The notes: generated by a model not told the origin, from the letters alone. A DNA stretch of 64,000 nt from Bartonella sp. AU18XJBT (GCF_028618595.1 NZ_JAQITE010000003.1:62001-126000), one strand, 5' to 3'. Counted from the first letter of the stretch, positions 40,740-50,969 are shown. Translations and numbers: made by a program.

Positions 40740-41108
40740 ACATTTACTCCTCTCCTTTTAAAAATCTTTATCTTTTTAGAAAAGTAACGATTAGATAAGG
40801 AAAAAATATACCTCCCGCATTCATTTGCTCCCCTCCTTCTCCAACCCATACCCCTAAAGCCACCAATCTTACCCCTTCAAAATCTGCAAAAGTAGTTAAA
40901 TGCATACATCTATTAAATATAGAGCTAAAAGTTTAATGATCACAAAGAATTTTATAGATTCATTACGTATCTTGAACTGACAACAAAATATTGATGTCCC
41001 CAATTTTTACTTTCAAAAACTCTAAGTGCAAAAGCATTTTAGATTTTATTCTGTTTATTTTTTCTCTTGCCTTTAAAGAAACAGTCATTTAATCGTTTTA
41101 CACAAACT
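40740..41108. other. AT-rich spacer upstream of tRNA-Pro
   Basis: About 370 bases. The GAAAGAA and TTTAAAGAAACAG region just before the tRNA may hold its promoter. No gene is visible. Confidence 0.35.
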
Positions 41109-41185
<77 letters not shown>

Positions 41186-41365
41186 TTTTTAAAATGCTAT
41201 AAAATAAAAAATAAGCTTACTTAAAAAGTGAATTATTATGCATTTCAATTGCACATACATGATTTTTTTCTTCAACGTAGAATAATGTGCAATAATATTT
41301 TATCATAAATTCGAGATAAGCTGTTTTATTAAAATAAGATTCGTTCTTAGGAACACACACACACG

Positions 41366-41396
41366 AAACGCGAGACCTTTTGCCTCGCGTTTTTTA
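41366..41396 (+). terminator. Rho-independent terminator between tRNA-Pro and hsp20
   Basis: The stem AAACGCGAG/CTCGCGTTT with a nine-base loop is followed by a T run on the plus strand. It can end the tRNA transcript and, with a weaker exit, may also stop the convergent hsp20 message. Confidence 0.75.
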
Positions 41397-41445
41397 TTCT
41401 TCAGAAAAATTTATAATTATTCGGTCTTATATTTTCTAAATTTTC

Positions 41446-41913
41446 CTACACGATAATTTCGCTGTTATCATTTTTTGTAATGGATGGTGACATCTGTACG
41501 GTTATCTTTTTAGGTTTTAATTCCGCTGGCATTTCCCGTTTAAGCTGAATATGAAGAAGCCCATCTCCAAGTTCTGCTCCAATAACCTTAACATGATCAG
41601 CCAAATGAAAACGCCGTTCAAAAGCACGCGAAGCAATGCCTCGATAAAGGAATTCTCGCTCTTTATCATCATTTTTAGTCTTTCTATCTCCCTTAACGAT
41701 CAGCTGGTTACAATGCGTTTCAATATCAATTTCATCTTGAGAAAAACCAGCAACCGCCATAGAAATTCTATAAGAATCTTCAGTTAAACGCTCGATATTA
41801 TAAGGGGGATAAGAAGAAACTTCATCTGGTTGTGTTCTAGAATCAAACCAGTTAAAAAGATGATCAAAACCTACTGTGGAACGATAAAATGGTGAAAAAT
41901 CTACTTGACGCAT
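41446..41913 (-). CDS. Small heat shock protein, Hsp20 family
   Basis: The 155-residue chaperone has the alpha-crystallin domain: YNIERLTEDSYRISMAVAGFSQDEIDIE, then FERRFHLADHVKVIGAELGDGLLHIQLKRE, with the conserved A-x-x-x-n-GVL-type element and a C-terminal extension (KKITVQM). The N-terminus MRQVDFSPFYRSTVGFDHLFNWFD matches the class A proteins of rhizobia (IbpA-like). It would bind unfolded proteins in the cytoplasm. A structured leader upstream (see the separate entry) probably controls translation by temperature. Confidence 0.94.
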   Translation of the reverse strand: MRQVDFSPFYRSTVGFDHLFNWFDSRTQPDEVSSYPPYNIERLTEDSYRISMAVAGFSQDEIDIETHCNQLIVKGDRKTKNDDKEREFLYRGIASRAFERRFHLADHVKVIGAELGDGLLHIQLKREMPAELKPKKITVQMSPSITKNDNSEIIV

Positions 41914-42000
41914 AATATTGCCCTCCTCTAGAGCGACTATAACTTAATAATTAATTCACAAAGTTCCCAAATGGCAAACTTACTTGTGAACCTGCGGCCC
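41914..42000 (-). promoter_or_regulatory. ROSE-like RNA thermometer in the hsp20 leader
   Basis: Read on the minus strand, the leader has a hairpin formed by TTCACAAGT and ACTTTGTGAA (41955-41990), then an AT linker, and then TCGCT-CTAG-AGGAGGG (about 41921-41937) just before the start codon. UCGCU matches the ROSE anti-Shine-Dalgarno consensus U(U/C)GCU: U-A, C-G, a bulged G, C-G and U-A pairs can mask AGGA. ROSE elements control small heat shock genes in rhizobia. Further upstream TTTCAA (42046-42051) and ATTATC (42021-42026) on the plus strand could be the -35 and -10 complement, with a 19-base spacer. Confidence 0.65.
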
Positions 42001-42193
42001 CATCATGGCAACCACACCATATTATCTGGTAATCGTTTTTCTTTATTTCAACTCTTTGGGACCTAAATTGATAAAAACTATCTAAAAAGCAATATATCCC
42101 TTTTAAAATCCTTTTTCTTCATTACATAAATGTCAAAGTTCTCTCATTATCTCACGTTGCATTAAGCGGCAAATACACTGTAAAGGATTTCAA

Positions 42194-43111
42194 TTGGAAA
42201 CACCTCTTTATCCCATAGAATGGGGTTCCACTCCTCCTAATATCCATCATGGTACTCTGAAAATAGCAATAGATCATGAAATTCGTTTTGCGATAACATA
42301 TCCTGAGGTGGAAAAATCTAAGGGAACAATTGTTATTCTCAAAAGCTACGCAAATACTTTAGAAAAATATTTTTTATTAATAAATGAAATTTCTAAACGC
42401 GGTTTTTATACAGCAATATTTGACTGGTTTGATCAAGAAAAAAAATTCTTCAAGATAAGAAAACAAAGCCGACATCATTATTTTGATATAAATAATGATA
42501 TTAATGACTTATATAAATTTCTTAAAAATATTGTTTATTCCAATTGTCCGCCGCCTTACTCTATGCTCACCTATGGCATAGGTGGATTGATAGCACTTAG
42601 CGGATTAGATCTCATTCATCATCAGTTTAATAGATTGCTCTGTGTTTCTCCCCTTTTTGCTCCATTCGGCAATAAAACGAATGGTTTTCAACATAAATTA
42701 ACACAATTTCTTTCTGATATAGGTCTTGGCTTTATACCAGCGAAAGATGGGAAAAAATTAAACAAAACAAAACAAAAAAATATACAATTGGAACACATGC
42801 ATAAAGTGCCAATCCCTTCCATTAAGCCCCCAACATCGCAATGGATGGCATCGGTATTTAATGCGATTGATTCTATGAAGAGAAATGTACTTCACGGAGA
42901 TTTACGAATCCCAACACTCTTTATTCTTGCCAATCAAAACAATATTGCAAACAACATTGAAGTACGGCAATTATGCCAACACACACGTCTGACAGAAAGT
43001 ATTACTATTAAAGGTGCTGAACTGGATACAATTATGGTTAATGAAGATTATAAAAAGCAATTTTGGGCAGCATTTGATGCATTTATCCCCAGTAATGTAT
43101 CTATAAAATAA
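42194..43111 (+). CDS. Lysophospholipase-like alpha/beta-hydrolase without nucleophile serine
   Basis: The 305-residue protein resembles the PldB/serine aminopeptidase S33 hydrolases in overall order: GTIVILKSYANTLEKYF, GFYTAIFDWFDQ (in place of DWRGQG), DINDLYKFL, and LFILANQNNIANN near the late Asp region. The nucleophile elbow expected as GHSMGG reads TYGIGG (residues 126-131), so the catalytic serine is absent. It may be inactive, bind a ligand, or be on its way to loss. The start is TTG at 42194, with AAAGGA 12 bases upstream. Confidence 0.7.
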   Translation: METPLYPIEWGSTPPNIHHGTLKIAIDHEIRFAITYPEVEKSKGTIVILKSYANTLEKYFLLINEISKRGFYTAIFDWFDQEKKFFKIRKQSRHHYFDINNDINDLYKFLKNIVYSNCPPPYSMLTYGIGGLIALSGLDLIHHQFNRLLCVSPLFAPFGNKTNGFQHKLTQFLSDIGLGFIPAKDGKKLNKTKQKNIQLEHMHKVPIPSIKPPTSQWMASVFNAIDSMKRNVLHGDLRIPTLFILANQNNIANNIEVRQLCQHTRLTESITIKGAELDTIMVNEDYKKQFWAAFDAFIPSNVSIK

Positions 43112-43939
43112 AACTAAACCTTAATTTCCGCTCCGCCCCATCAAAAAAGTAAATTTCTACAAGCATTGGGTCTACAAACACTTTTTAATATAACGGATTT
43201 TACTTTCCAACGCCCCATATGATTCGTTTTCTAGCCTCTACAGGCAAGCCGTGACCTAAACATTCACCACGCGTTCTAATAAAAAAACTAATATACAAAG
43301 TATATCATTACATTAAACAATATTATTTTACATAATAAAAAATATTTTATATAATTAATAAAAATAATAAATACATATGTTAATATAACATGGTGCATAT
43401 TTATAAGTAAATCATCAAAATACTATTTCTGATATATTTTAATTGATGATTTAATAATATATCTATAAAAACAATATTTTTTATCTATTTAAGAAAAAAC
43501 TGAAAATAAAGCGCGTTTAAATAATTATTACAAATCTCTATAAAAGCAAATAACTATAAAAATTCTATTTCTTAGGAGAACTTTTTAAAAACAATAAATT
43601 AACACAATATTCTTCTAATTGCTCAATATAAGAAATCCCTACAATAACGGTTTTCATAAGTTTTTTAATGGAATTCTGATAACAATCAGCAAATTTAAAA
43701 GAAAAGATAGCAATGAATCATTTTAAAAGTTTTAGAGAACCCTTTCTTTTTCAAAATAACATATATTTCGAATTTAACCAACTCACAACGAATATGCTGT
43801 ATTCTGAATAAGAATGTAAGAATTAACCATTTTGCCATTCATTTCAATTATGAGCATTTTACCATCTTTTTTATAAATACTCTATATTGTATAATTGATG
43901 CGGCAAAACTCTGACAAATGGAGCCATTGGAACATAATC
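43112..43939. other. Long AT-rich spacer
   Basis: About 830 bases, with 43290-43520 strikingly rich in A and T. A minus-strand frame of about 50 codons near 43570-43725 lacks a start and family. No RNA gene or terminator is clear. The cpdR promoter must lie in the last part. Confidence 0.4.
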
Positions 43940-44302
43940 ATGAAACGAATCCTGCTCGCAGAAGATGATAACGATATGCGTCGCTTTCTCGTAAAAGCCC
44001 TAGAACGTGCAGGCTACGAAGTCGCCGATTTCGATAATGGTATTAGCGCATATGAACGTTTACAAGAAGAGCCATTTTCCCTTCTCCTTACTGATATTGT
44101 GATGCCAGAGATGGATGGTATCGAACTTGCACGACGTGCTACTGAGATTGACCCTGATTTACGAGTAATGTTCATTACAGGTTTTGCAGCGGTAGCACTC
44201 AATTCAAATAGCGATGCCCCTCCTGATGCAAAGGTTCTCTCTAAGCCATTTCACTTACGTGAACTCGTCAATGAGGTTGAAAAGATCCTTATCGCTGCTT
44301 AA
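43940..44302 (+). CDS. cpdR: Single-domain response regulator CpdR
   Basis: The 120-residue receiver domain matches alphaproteobacterial CpdR: KRILLAEDDNDMRRFLVKALERAGYEV, the phospho-acceptor Asp52 in LLTDIVMPEMDG, the switch threonine in MFITGFAAVAL and the lysine in LSKPFHLRELV. In Caulobacter, unphosphorylated CpdR directs ClpXP to CtrA and other targets, and it is itself controlled by the CckA-ChpT relay. There is no output domain. A frame opens earlier at 43895, but MKRILLAEDD at 43940 fits the family. tRNA-Val follows about 100 bp downstream. Confidence 0.9.
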   Translation: MKRILLAEDDNDMRRFLVKALERAGYEVADFDNGISAYERLQEEPFSLLLTDIVMPEMDGIELARRATEIDPDLRVMFITGFAAVALNSNSDAPPDAKVLSKPFHLRELVNEVEKILIAA

Positions 44303-44399
44303 AAAGTATTTTTTTAAGTTATTTTCATCTGTTGAAAGAGAAAATGAAATTAGGCATTGACGTTTGGCATTCTATATGGTGTATGCAACATCAATAAAT

Positions 44400-44474
<75 letters not shown>

Positions 44475-44574
44475 GATGCTTTTGCTTATTCTACAACTTG
44501 CTGTATTTATACATCTTTTTTACTTTGATGGATTCTTGAATAAAGCTGAGGAAATAACATTTTTTAACATTCCT

Positions 44575-46311
44575 CTACAAAAGTAGTATTTTCTCTCTTT
44601 TTGATTCGTGAATTACTTCTAATATTTGTTTGAATTTTTCTAAATTCTCTTGTGTAAAAACATCTAAAAGTCTAGAAAACACGCCAACAATTTCACAATT
44701 CAACGGGTTAGAAGGCTTGATCGTAAAACTTGTGCGACAAGCGTATGATTCTCTTCTGAGGAGGCATGCTCCACATCTTCTTTGTACCAAAGGATGCCAT
44801 TCATACCGTTTATCAGGACGCCGACCTAATTCATTCCCCTCTATAGGAAATTCACGAATATAGTTACAACGACATAAAAGCTCTAAAGCTTGCTTAACGG
44901 TTTGATTGTCTGTTAAACATTTCCAATCACGTTTATAAACATCCCTTGCTGTAAAAACATCGGGTAAACAATCACAGCGTTCAACAATTAATTTTGCACG
45001 CTCTTCTGTTAATGTATCCCCCGCCGCATAAAGACGCTTTGCATGGCTTATCAAATATTTTTCCCAATACAAGGCTCTCTCAAGGGCATCTCTATTGATT
45101 TCAAAACGCCCCCCTTCACTCAATTCAAAAATCAATGCAAGGGTTGGTATGGTTTTATTCATTTTCAAAAGATGTGCTTGTAAACTTGCAGAGAAATGAC
45201 CACTATTTATTTTTTTCTGAAAATTTTCCCACCATACACGAAACATTTCTTGAGCTTCAGTAGAAAAGCGTATGGTAATAGGGTGTTTTGGTGATCCTAA
45301 TGGTTTATCATAAAGGGAACGAAAGACTCCTTGATAACTTTCCCATGCCTTTTGATTGGGAGGTCTATCAACCCATAAACGCTCTTTTCGTTCATCGGGA
45401 AAGACCAGCATTTGAAACCGTTGCAATAAGCCGTCATTATTTGTTCCATGGTGCATTGCTTGAATGATGGGAATAATTCGTGAAGGTTGAATGCCCCCAA
45501 TAATGGAAATGGTTGCATTGGGAATAAAAATGGTTCCACGTCCTATACGGTCATAGGTGTATGATTTTTTACCATTAAAAGCTGTGAGATAAAAGGCACG
45601 GTCTGATTGATATTCCTTGCGTTCCAAATCGGATAAAAAACCAGATAATTCATCACGAACCATCAAGAGACCACGGGGGTTTTCTTTTAACAATTCCCCA
45701 AGCTTTTCGACCGTCACATCATTGACAATAAGACGTCGTTTATGAAGCGTGTCATCTTCCTCACTTTCTTTATGGGCAAGAGATTGAGAAAGAAGAGCAA
45801 GGGCTTGTTCCTCATCTTGATCTTTGAGTGCTTTATAGGCTTGTTTTTTCTTTTCTCGTTTATCTAATTCAATAAGAATATCTTTTGTTTCTTGCTGTTT
45901 TTTCTTCTTTACCCACTCTTGATGCCATTCATCTTGAAATTCATAAAGAGGTTCTAAAGCAGCTTCCATGGTATCTGTTTTCATAGTTGAAGGTTCCCCC
46001 ACAATGGCACCCCAGAGATTAGGAACAATTGTCCAATTGGCATGTTGTTTTGGAGCAATCCGCACGCCATTGCCAATGAGAGCAGCCAAACCACATAAAG
46101 TAGAGATAGCCACAAAATCGATAGAAGATTGTTGAATATCAGCAACGTCATAAACATAGTTTATTAATGGTGTTGGAAGCTGTAAGAGGCTAAAAGGTTC
46201 AACGGGTAAAAGAGCACTATCAATCTGTTGTAATTCCTTCCAACCATTTTGTTGCAAGGCTTGTTCATAAGAATTAGAAATCTTAAAACAAGCCCGTTTG
46301 CTTTCTCGCAA
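44575..46311 (-). CDS. DUF3987-family phage/island protein, probably cut at the N-terminus
   Basis: The 578-residue protein belongs to the DUF3987 (YfjI-like) family found in prophages and islands, thought to be NTPases with replication-linked roles. It has a P-loop GEPSTMKTDTM (residues 105-115), the acidic LMVRDELSGFLSDLE, and SIIGGIQPSRI. A charged helix lies in between (about 130-180). The frame stays open past the chosen TTG start into the antisense of the integrase fragment, and full family members I recall have an extra N-terminal domain, so a deletion probably removed the 5' part. It may no longer be functional. Confidence 0.75.
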   Translation of the reverse strand: MRESKRACFKISNSYEQALQQNGWKELQQIDSALLPVEPFSLLQLPTPLINYVYDVADIQQSSIDFVAISTLCGLAALIGNGVRIAPKQHANWTIVPNLWGAIVGEPSTMKTDTMEAALEPLYEFQDEWHQEWVKKKKQQETKDILIELDKREKKKQAYKALKDQDEEQALALLSQSLAHKESEEDDTLHKRRLIVNDVTVEKLGELLKENPRGLLMVRDELSGFLSDLERKEYQSDRAFYLTAFNGKKSYTYDRIGRGTIFIPNATISIIGGIQPSRIIPIIQAMHHGTNNDGLLQRFQMLVFPDERKERLWVDRPPNQKAWESYQGVFRSLYDKPLGSPKHPITIRFSTEAQEMFRVWWENFQKKINSGHFSASLQAHLLKMNKTIPTLALIFELSEGGRFEINRDALERALYWEKYLISHAKRLYAAGDTLTEERAKLIVERCDCLPDVFTARDVYKRDWKCLTDNQTVKQALELLCRCNYIREFPIEGNELGRRPDKRYEWHPLVQRRCGACLLRRESYACRTSFTIKPSNPLNCEIVGVFSRLLDVFTQENLEKFKQILEVIHESKREKILLL

Positions 46312-46314
46312 TGA

Positions 46315-46591
46315 TTTCTTTTTTTCTGCTAGAGGTCGAGGGCCTCTTGCTGATAAATGTATGTCAAGGTATATGCAACAGGCGGAACTGAATGCCTGCC
46401 CCCATGATTTTCGCTCTAGTTTACGCGATTGGCTTGCTGAAACAACTGATGCCCCCTATGAGGTCGCTGAAACCATTTTAAGTCATACGGTCGGAGGACA
46501 AGTAGAGCGTGCCTATCGTCGCACTGATTATTTAGAACAGCGTCGTGTCTATATGGATAAATGGGCGGCTTATGTCACAGGTCAATCTTAA
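46315..46591 (+). pseudogene. Integrase C-terminal fragment (tyrosine recombinase)
   Basis: From about 46315 the plus strand reads FFSARGRGPLADKCMSRYMQQAEL, then CPHDFRSSLRDWLAETT, ILSHTVGGQVERAYRRTDYLEQRR and KWAAYV. This is the catalytic C-terminus of a P4-type integrase: the HxxR motif, the second histidine in LSH, and the nucleophile tyrosine in AYRRTDY. The arm and core-binding domains and the first arginine are missing, so it cannot recombine DNA. It overlaps the start of the DUF3987 gene on the other strand, marking a deletion joint. Confidence 0.85.
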
Positions 46592-46617
46592 GATATGGGG
46601 TGCATAACCCCATTATC

Positions 46618-46626
46618 TGTGGATAA
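46618..46626 (-). promoter_or_regulatory. Single DnaA-box-like site
   Basis: The plus strand has TGTGGATAA, the complement of the consensus DnaA box TTATCCACA, 27 bases after the integrase stop. One isolated copy proves little; it may be chance or a relic of an element's replication control. Confidence 0.3.
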
Positions 46627-46798
46627 CTTTTGCTCTCTTCTCTCTCATTCTTTCTCAATAAGATTCATAAATTATCACATTAGAAATTGTATAATAAAAT
46701 ATTGTTTTCTATAAATAAAACATCTTTCTAAATGAACAAAAATGTGGTTAATAAATAGTTATGATTTGTTCTCATTTTTTGATAGAAAGGATTTTAGT

Positions 46799-46999
46799 AT
46801 GACAGAAAATGATATTCTTTTGACAGACCGTGAAAGTGCAAAATTGCTTCATATGAGTGTCTCAACATTCCGCCGTCATGTTACCAATGGCTCTTTGCCA
46901 AAACCTTTAAAATTTGTTTTTTTATCCCGTTGGTTACAATCAGATCTTTTGAATATCATCGAACAAGCAAAACAGCAACGTTATAACGACGCGGCATAA
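46799..46999 (+). CDS. AlpA-like excisionase/regulator
   Basis: The 66-residue protein is a small winged-helix DNA-binding protein of the AlpA/MerR-like excisionase type: LLTDRESAKLLHMSVSTFRRHVTNGSLPKPLKF is the helix-turn-helix with the S-x-x-T-x-R-R recognition helix. Such proteins activate or steer excision of P4-like elements. GAAAGGA lies eight bases before the ATG at 46799. An earlier in-frame ATG at 46742 lacks this. It sits next to the integrase fragment, as in intact elements, and is followed by a terminator. Confidence 0.88.
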   Translation: MTENDILLTDRESAKLLHMSVSTFRRHVTNGSLPKPLKFVFLSRWLQSDLLNIIEQAKQQRYNDAA

Positions 47000-47005
47000 A
47001 AAAAA

Positions 47006-47034
47006 CCTTGTCACGTAAGGACGGACAAGGCTTT
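47006..47034 (+). terminator. Terminator after the AlpA-like gene
   Basis: CCTTGTC at 47006-47012 pairs with GACAAGG at 47024-47030, followed by CTTTT. It lies seven bases after the stop codon; the A run before it would serve as a T run for the other strand. Confidence 0.7.
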
Positions 47035-47264
47035 TCATTTTCACACGAAGCTTATGAAATGAAAAATCCATCCTGTGACGCAAGCAACAGAATAAAAAAT
47101 TATGTTTTCTTTTATGAATGCTCAAGGCATTACAAATGCCTTGCGTGGGGGATGATATGGGCGTTATGGAACAGCCCGTTGTCCAGCTCATGATGATAAG
47201 TTACCTAGTTTATCCCTTGTCAATGGCTCTATAAGACATAAAGCCCGAATAAATTAGAAAAAAA

Positions 47265-48782
47265 TCAAAAAATTTCAAAAGCGAGAGGTTGTTTTATTAT
47301 TTTTGATAACTTCTGTAATCGTCCAAGAGGACGTTCTCCTAATAACTCAGCATAATTCTTTGGGATCTGCAAGATAATATGATCTGCTTTTTTATGCCAC
47401 AATAAATGAGGTAAAATTCCTGCAACAGAAGCACTAAAAAGATGAGCAATACGCATAGTTTCGCCAAGAATACGTGCTTTTTCAATTATATTTTGAGTTG
47501 CTAATTGGAAAATGGGAAGAGATTCTTTATCAACCAATAAACTCGTATTGCGAAAAAAAACAGCAAGCGCCGCATAAAGGCGCCCTTCATGAGAAATTCC
47601 TGGATAAGATCCTAAAGCTATTTGGTTTGCTGCTTCATTGCCTCGATAATCTGGATGTATACGCCAACCAATATCCGCAAGAAGACAAGCGGCTTGACGA
47701 TAACGACATTCATTTTCAGTTTCTGAAATTCCAAAAACTTCAAAAGCATTCGTCGTAAAATCAATGAGCTCTTCTGCTTGTTTTGGTGAACGTGCCCGTA
47801 AAATAGCCATTTCTGTGCATGCTGCAATGAGAGGATCTGAAAGTCGAATCGCTTGCGGCAATCGTGAATAAAGAAAACCTTCACGAACGCCAGCACCAGA
47901 AAAAATTATCTTTTCAAACTCCATACACTGAATGAGTTCAATAAGAACGATTGCCCCATAAGATAAAAGTTTCCGACGATTCTGAGAAATCGCTGCAATC
48001 CCTCTCATATTATCAATATTGCCACGTGCTACAAGACGTAAAAAGTTTTTCATTTCAAAGGCTTCAACTTCATAGCCATGCATAACAGGGAGCCGATAGT
48101 GTTTCATTGCCATATGGAGTTTTGCCAAATTACGCCATGTCCCTCCTACTGCATAAAAATAACGCGCGATACCTTTACGAGTACGCACAACAGATGATTT
48201 ATAAAGTTGCTCATGTACAATTTTTGTAGCTAAAGCACTATCATTATTTGACATATACTGTAACCTTAAACCACCTAATGGGAGAGTTATCCCTTCACCC
48301 ACATCAGAATGATCAATATCAATCAGCTCAAGACTTCCACCACCAAGATCCCCAGAAATACCTTTTGGTTGATAAAAAGTAGACACAACTCCATACGCTG
48401 AATACATAGCTTCTTCACTTCCTGAAAGAAGATATATTTTATTTTGCAAAATATCTTCAGCATACTGAATAAATGCTACGCCATTCTTTGCATCTCGTGC
48501 TGCTGCTGTTGCTAAAGTATAAACCTCATCTGCCCCAATCTGTCGACAAAGCGTACGAAACCGTTTCAGTGTTTGCAACGCCATTTTCATCGATTTTTCT
48601 TCTAAAAATCCCGTTTTTGCTACACCATGACCGAGACCACAAAGAATTTTTTCATTAAACAAAACTGTTGGTGACCGAACAAGCCCCTCATAAATAACCA
48701 ACCGAACAGAATTTGAGCCAATGTCAATAACAGCAACAGGCTTACGCCCTTTTAACCGACCTTGAGCATCTCTATATGTCAT
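47265..48782 (-). CDS. ppx: Exopolyphosphatase (Ppx/GppA family)
   Basis: The enzyme removes phosphate from polyphosphate or from pppGpp. The 505-residue protein has the ASKHA ATPase-like fold: PVAVIDIGSNSVRLVIYEG (phosphate 1), LATAAARDAKNG, GDLGGGSLELIDI (phosphate 2), and a C-terminal HD-like helical part (ISHEGRLYAALAVFF). It follows ppk by six bases on the same strand, so synthesis and breakdown of polyphosphate are in one operon. Confidence 0.94.
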   Translation of the reverse strand: MTYRDAQGRLKGRKPVAVIDIGSNSVRLVIYEGLVRSPTVLFNEKILCGLGHGVAKTGFLEEKSMKMALQTLKRFRTLCRQIGADEVYTLATAAARDAKNGVAFIQYAEDILQNKIYLLSGSEEAMYSAYGVVSTFYQPKGISGDLGGGSLELIDIDHSDVGEGITLPLGGLRLQYMSNNDSALATKIVHEQLYKSSVVRTRKGIARYFYAVGGTWRNLAKLHMAMKHYRLPVMHGYEVEAFEMKNFLRLVARGNIDNMRGIAAISQNRRKLLSYGAIVLIELIQCMEFEKIIFSGAGVREGFLYSRLPQAIRLSDPLIAACTEMAILRARSPKQAEELIDFTTNAFEVFGISETENECRYRQAACLLADIGWRIHPDYRGNEAANQIALGSYPGISHEGRLYAALAVFFRNTSLLVDKESLPIFQLATQNIIEKARILGETMRIAHLFSASVAGILPHLLWHKKADHIILQIPKNYAELLGERPLGRLQKLSKIIKQPLAFEIF

Positions 48783-48788
48783 TGGATT

Positions 48789-50969
48789 TTAGTCTTTATG
48801 TATTTCGGCTTGTTGCCGACGCAACGCAACCAAGCGCGAAACAGAGGACTCAAAAGACTCATTTTCCCCTGCAAAACTTGTATTGGCCATAAAATACTCC
48901 TGCGCATTAAATAGACTTTCACCTATCTGCGGCGTAATACGTTTTGATGTTCCATCCTTAAGTATATCAAAGCTTTGTTGATTATCAATAATATTAGCTA
49001 ACATAATCTGTAAAAGAATTTTTTCACGCACTATTTTATTAAAAACTGGAAACAATATTTCAATACGATAGTCCAGATTACGAGGCATCATATCAGCAGA
49101 GCCTAAGTAAACAAGTGCATTTTCATTAGGCAAATCTTGGCCATTCCCAAAACAAAAAATGCGACTATGTTCAAGAAAACGCCCAACAATTGATTTTACA
49201 CGAATATTATCTGAAATTCCTAGAATACGAGGACGTAAACAACATATCCCCCGCACAACCAAATCAATTTGCACCCCTGCTTGACTGGCACGATATAAAG
49301 CATCAATAACTTCAGGATCAACCAATGCATTAACTTTCATCCAAATAGCAGCAAACCTTCCCTGTTGTGCATGAGCAATTTCTCCCTCAATATGCTCTAA
49401 GATACGACCACGCAATGTTAAGGGTGAAAAAGCAATTTTCATTGTTTCATTCGGACGCTCATATTGCGCAATATAATTGAACAATAACGCAACATCATGA
49501 GTAATATCATCATCCTTGGAAAAAAAAGAAAGATCGGTATAAGTTTTAGCGTTAATGGGATGATAATTTCCTGTTCCAAGATGAACATAAGAACAAAGAC
49601 GTTTTCCCTCACGTCTCACAACCAATGACATCTTAGCATGAGTTTTTAATGCAATAAAACCAAAAATAACATGAACCCCAGCGCATTCAAGATCCCGTGC
49701 CCAACGAATATTTGCTTCCTCATCAAAACGTGCTTTAAGTTCTACCAAAGCAGTCACAGACTTTCCCTGTTCAGCTGCTTCAATCAAAGCGCCAACAATT
49801 GGACTATCATTTGATGTACGATAAAGTGTTTGTTTGATTTCCACAACATCAGGATCGCAAGCCGCTTGACGTAAAAATTGGACAACAACATCAAATGTCT
49901 CATAGGGGTGATGAATCACAATATCATTTTCGCGAATAGCTGCAAAACAATCCCCTTTATGTTCACGAATACATTCTGGAACACGAGAAATATAAGGAAT
50001 AAATTTGAGATCATCACGAGGAGTAGAAACAATTTCTGATACCGTATTAAGCGCTAAAAATCCATCAAGAACATTAATACAATTATCAGGAACAGCAAGA
50101 CTATTCGCTATAAACTGGCGTAAACTCTCTGGCATTTTTGCATCAAACTCAACACGAATAACCTGCCCACGGCGGCGCCTTTTGAGAGCAATTTCAAAAA
50201 AATGAACAAGATCCTCAGCTTCTTCTTCGACTTCAATATCACTATCTCGGATTACTCTAAATGTACCAATTCCTTTAACCTCATAGTTAGGAAATACATG
50301 TTTAATAAAAAGGCAAATAACACCTTCAGATGCAATAAAACGAAAATGATTACCCTCTTGAGGAAGAAGAATAAAACGCCTCAAAAGCATTGAAATAGAC
50401 AACAACACTGTGTGTGAATTCTGATCAGTTTCTCCAGACAATTGAAGCGCAATAGAAAGCCCTAAATTAGGAATAAATGGAAAAGGATAAGTAGAATCAA
50501 CAGGCAAAGGTTTTAAAACAGGCAAAATTGTCTCAAGAAAATATTTTTCAAGCCATGATTTTTCAATTTCTGAAAGATCATCAGAACAAATAATTTCAAT
50601 ATCATTCTTTTTTAATTCATCACGTAAAATGTTCAATTCTCGTAGTTGGTGAACCTGCAGCTTTGAAATCTCAGCTAATACAATATCAAGTTGCTCCTGC
50701 GGAGTGTGCCCATCTGCACTGCACGCTGTAACGCGAGCACGAATTTGAGCTGCTAGCCCTGCAACACGAACCATAAAAAACTCATCAAGATTTGCAGCTG
50801 AAATAGAAAGAAATTGTAGACGTTCTAATAAAGGATGTTTTGAATTAGCCGCTTCCATCAAAACACGATTATTAAATTGTAGCCATGAAAACTCTCGATT
50901 AATAAACCGTACCGGATTTTTCATTGTTATATTCGATATAGAAATTTTATCTACCACCCTCTGTTCCAT
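48789..50969 (-). CDS. ppk: Polyphosphate kinase 1
   Basis: PPK1 polymerises polyphosphate from ATP. The 726-residue protein has the N, H, C1 and C2 domains: [14 protein letters not shown] at the start, the autophosphorylated histidine context [10 protein letters not shown], and the later [13 protein letters not shown]. The ATG at 50969 is used; an ATG at residue 16 ([14 protein letters not shown]) is a credible alternative. ppx is directly downstream. The promoter lies in the spacer up to 51294. Confidence 0.96.
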   Translation of the reverse strand: MEQRVVDKISISNITMKNPVRFINREFSWLQFNNRVLMEAANSKHPLLERLQFLSISAANLDEFFMVRVAGLAAQIRARVTACSADGHTPQEQLDIVLAEISKLQVHQLRELNILRDELKKNDIEIICSDDLSEIEKSWLEKYFLETILPVLKPLPVDSTYPFPFIPNLGLSIALQLSGETDQNSHTVLLSISMLLRRFILLPQEGNHFRFIASEGVICLFIKHVFPNYEVKGIGTFRVIRDSDIEVEEEAEDLVHFFEIALKRRRRGQVIRVEFDAKMPESLRQFIANSLAVPDNCINVLDGFLALNTVSEIVSTPRDDLKFIPYISRVPECIREHKGDCFAAIRENDIVIHHPYETFDVVVQFLRQAACDPDVVEIKQTLYRTSNDSPIVGALIEAAEQGKSVTALVELKARFDEEANIRWARDLECAGVHVIFGFIALKTHAKMSLVVRREGKRLCSYVHLGTGNYHPINAKTYTDLSFFSKDDDITHDVALLFNYIAQYERPNETMKIAFSPLTLRGRILEHIEGEIAHAQQGRFAAIWMKVNALVDPEVIDALYRASQAGVQIDLVVRGICCLRPRILGISDNIRVKSIVGRFLEHSRIFCFGNGQDLPNENALVYLGSADMMPRNLDYRIEILFPVFNKIVREKILLQIMLANIIDNQQSFDILKDGTSKRITPQIGESLFNAQEYFMANTSFAGENESFESSVSRLVALRRQQAEIHKD

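Noticed and set aside
43140-43270. Minus-strand stretch with RTRGECLGHGLPVEARKR as a remnant of a known enzyme
   Set aside because: The stretch is too short and resembles several families equally; no assignment is safe.
46618-46626. DnaA-box-like TGTGGATAA as evidence of an origin
   Set aside because: Only one copy is seen, with no cluster, AT-rich unwinding element or replication genes; it is listed only as a low-confidence site.
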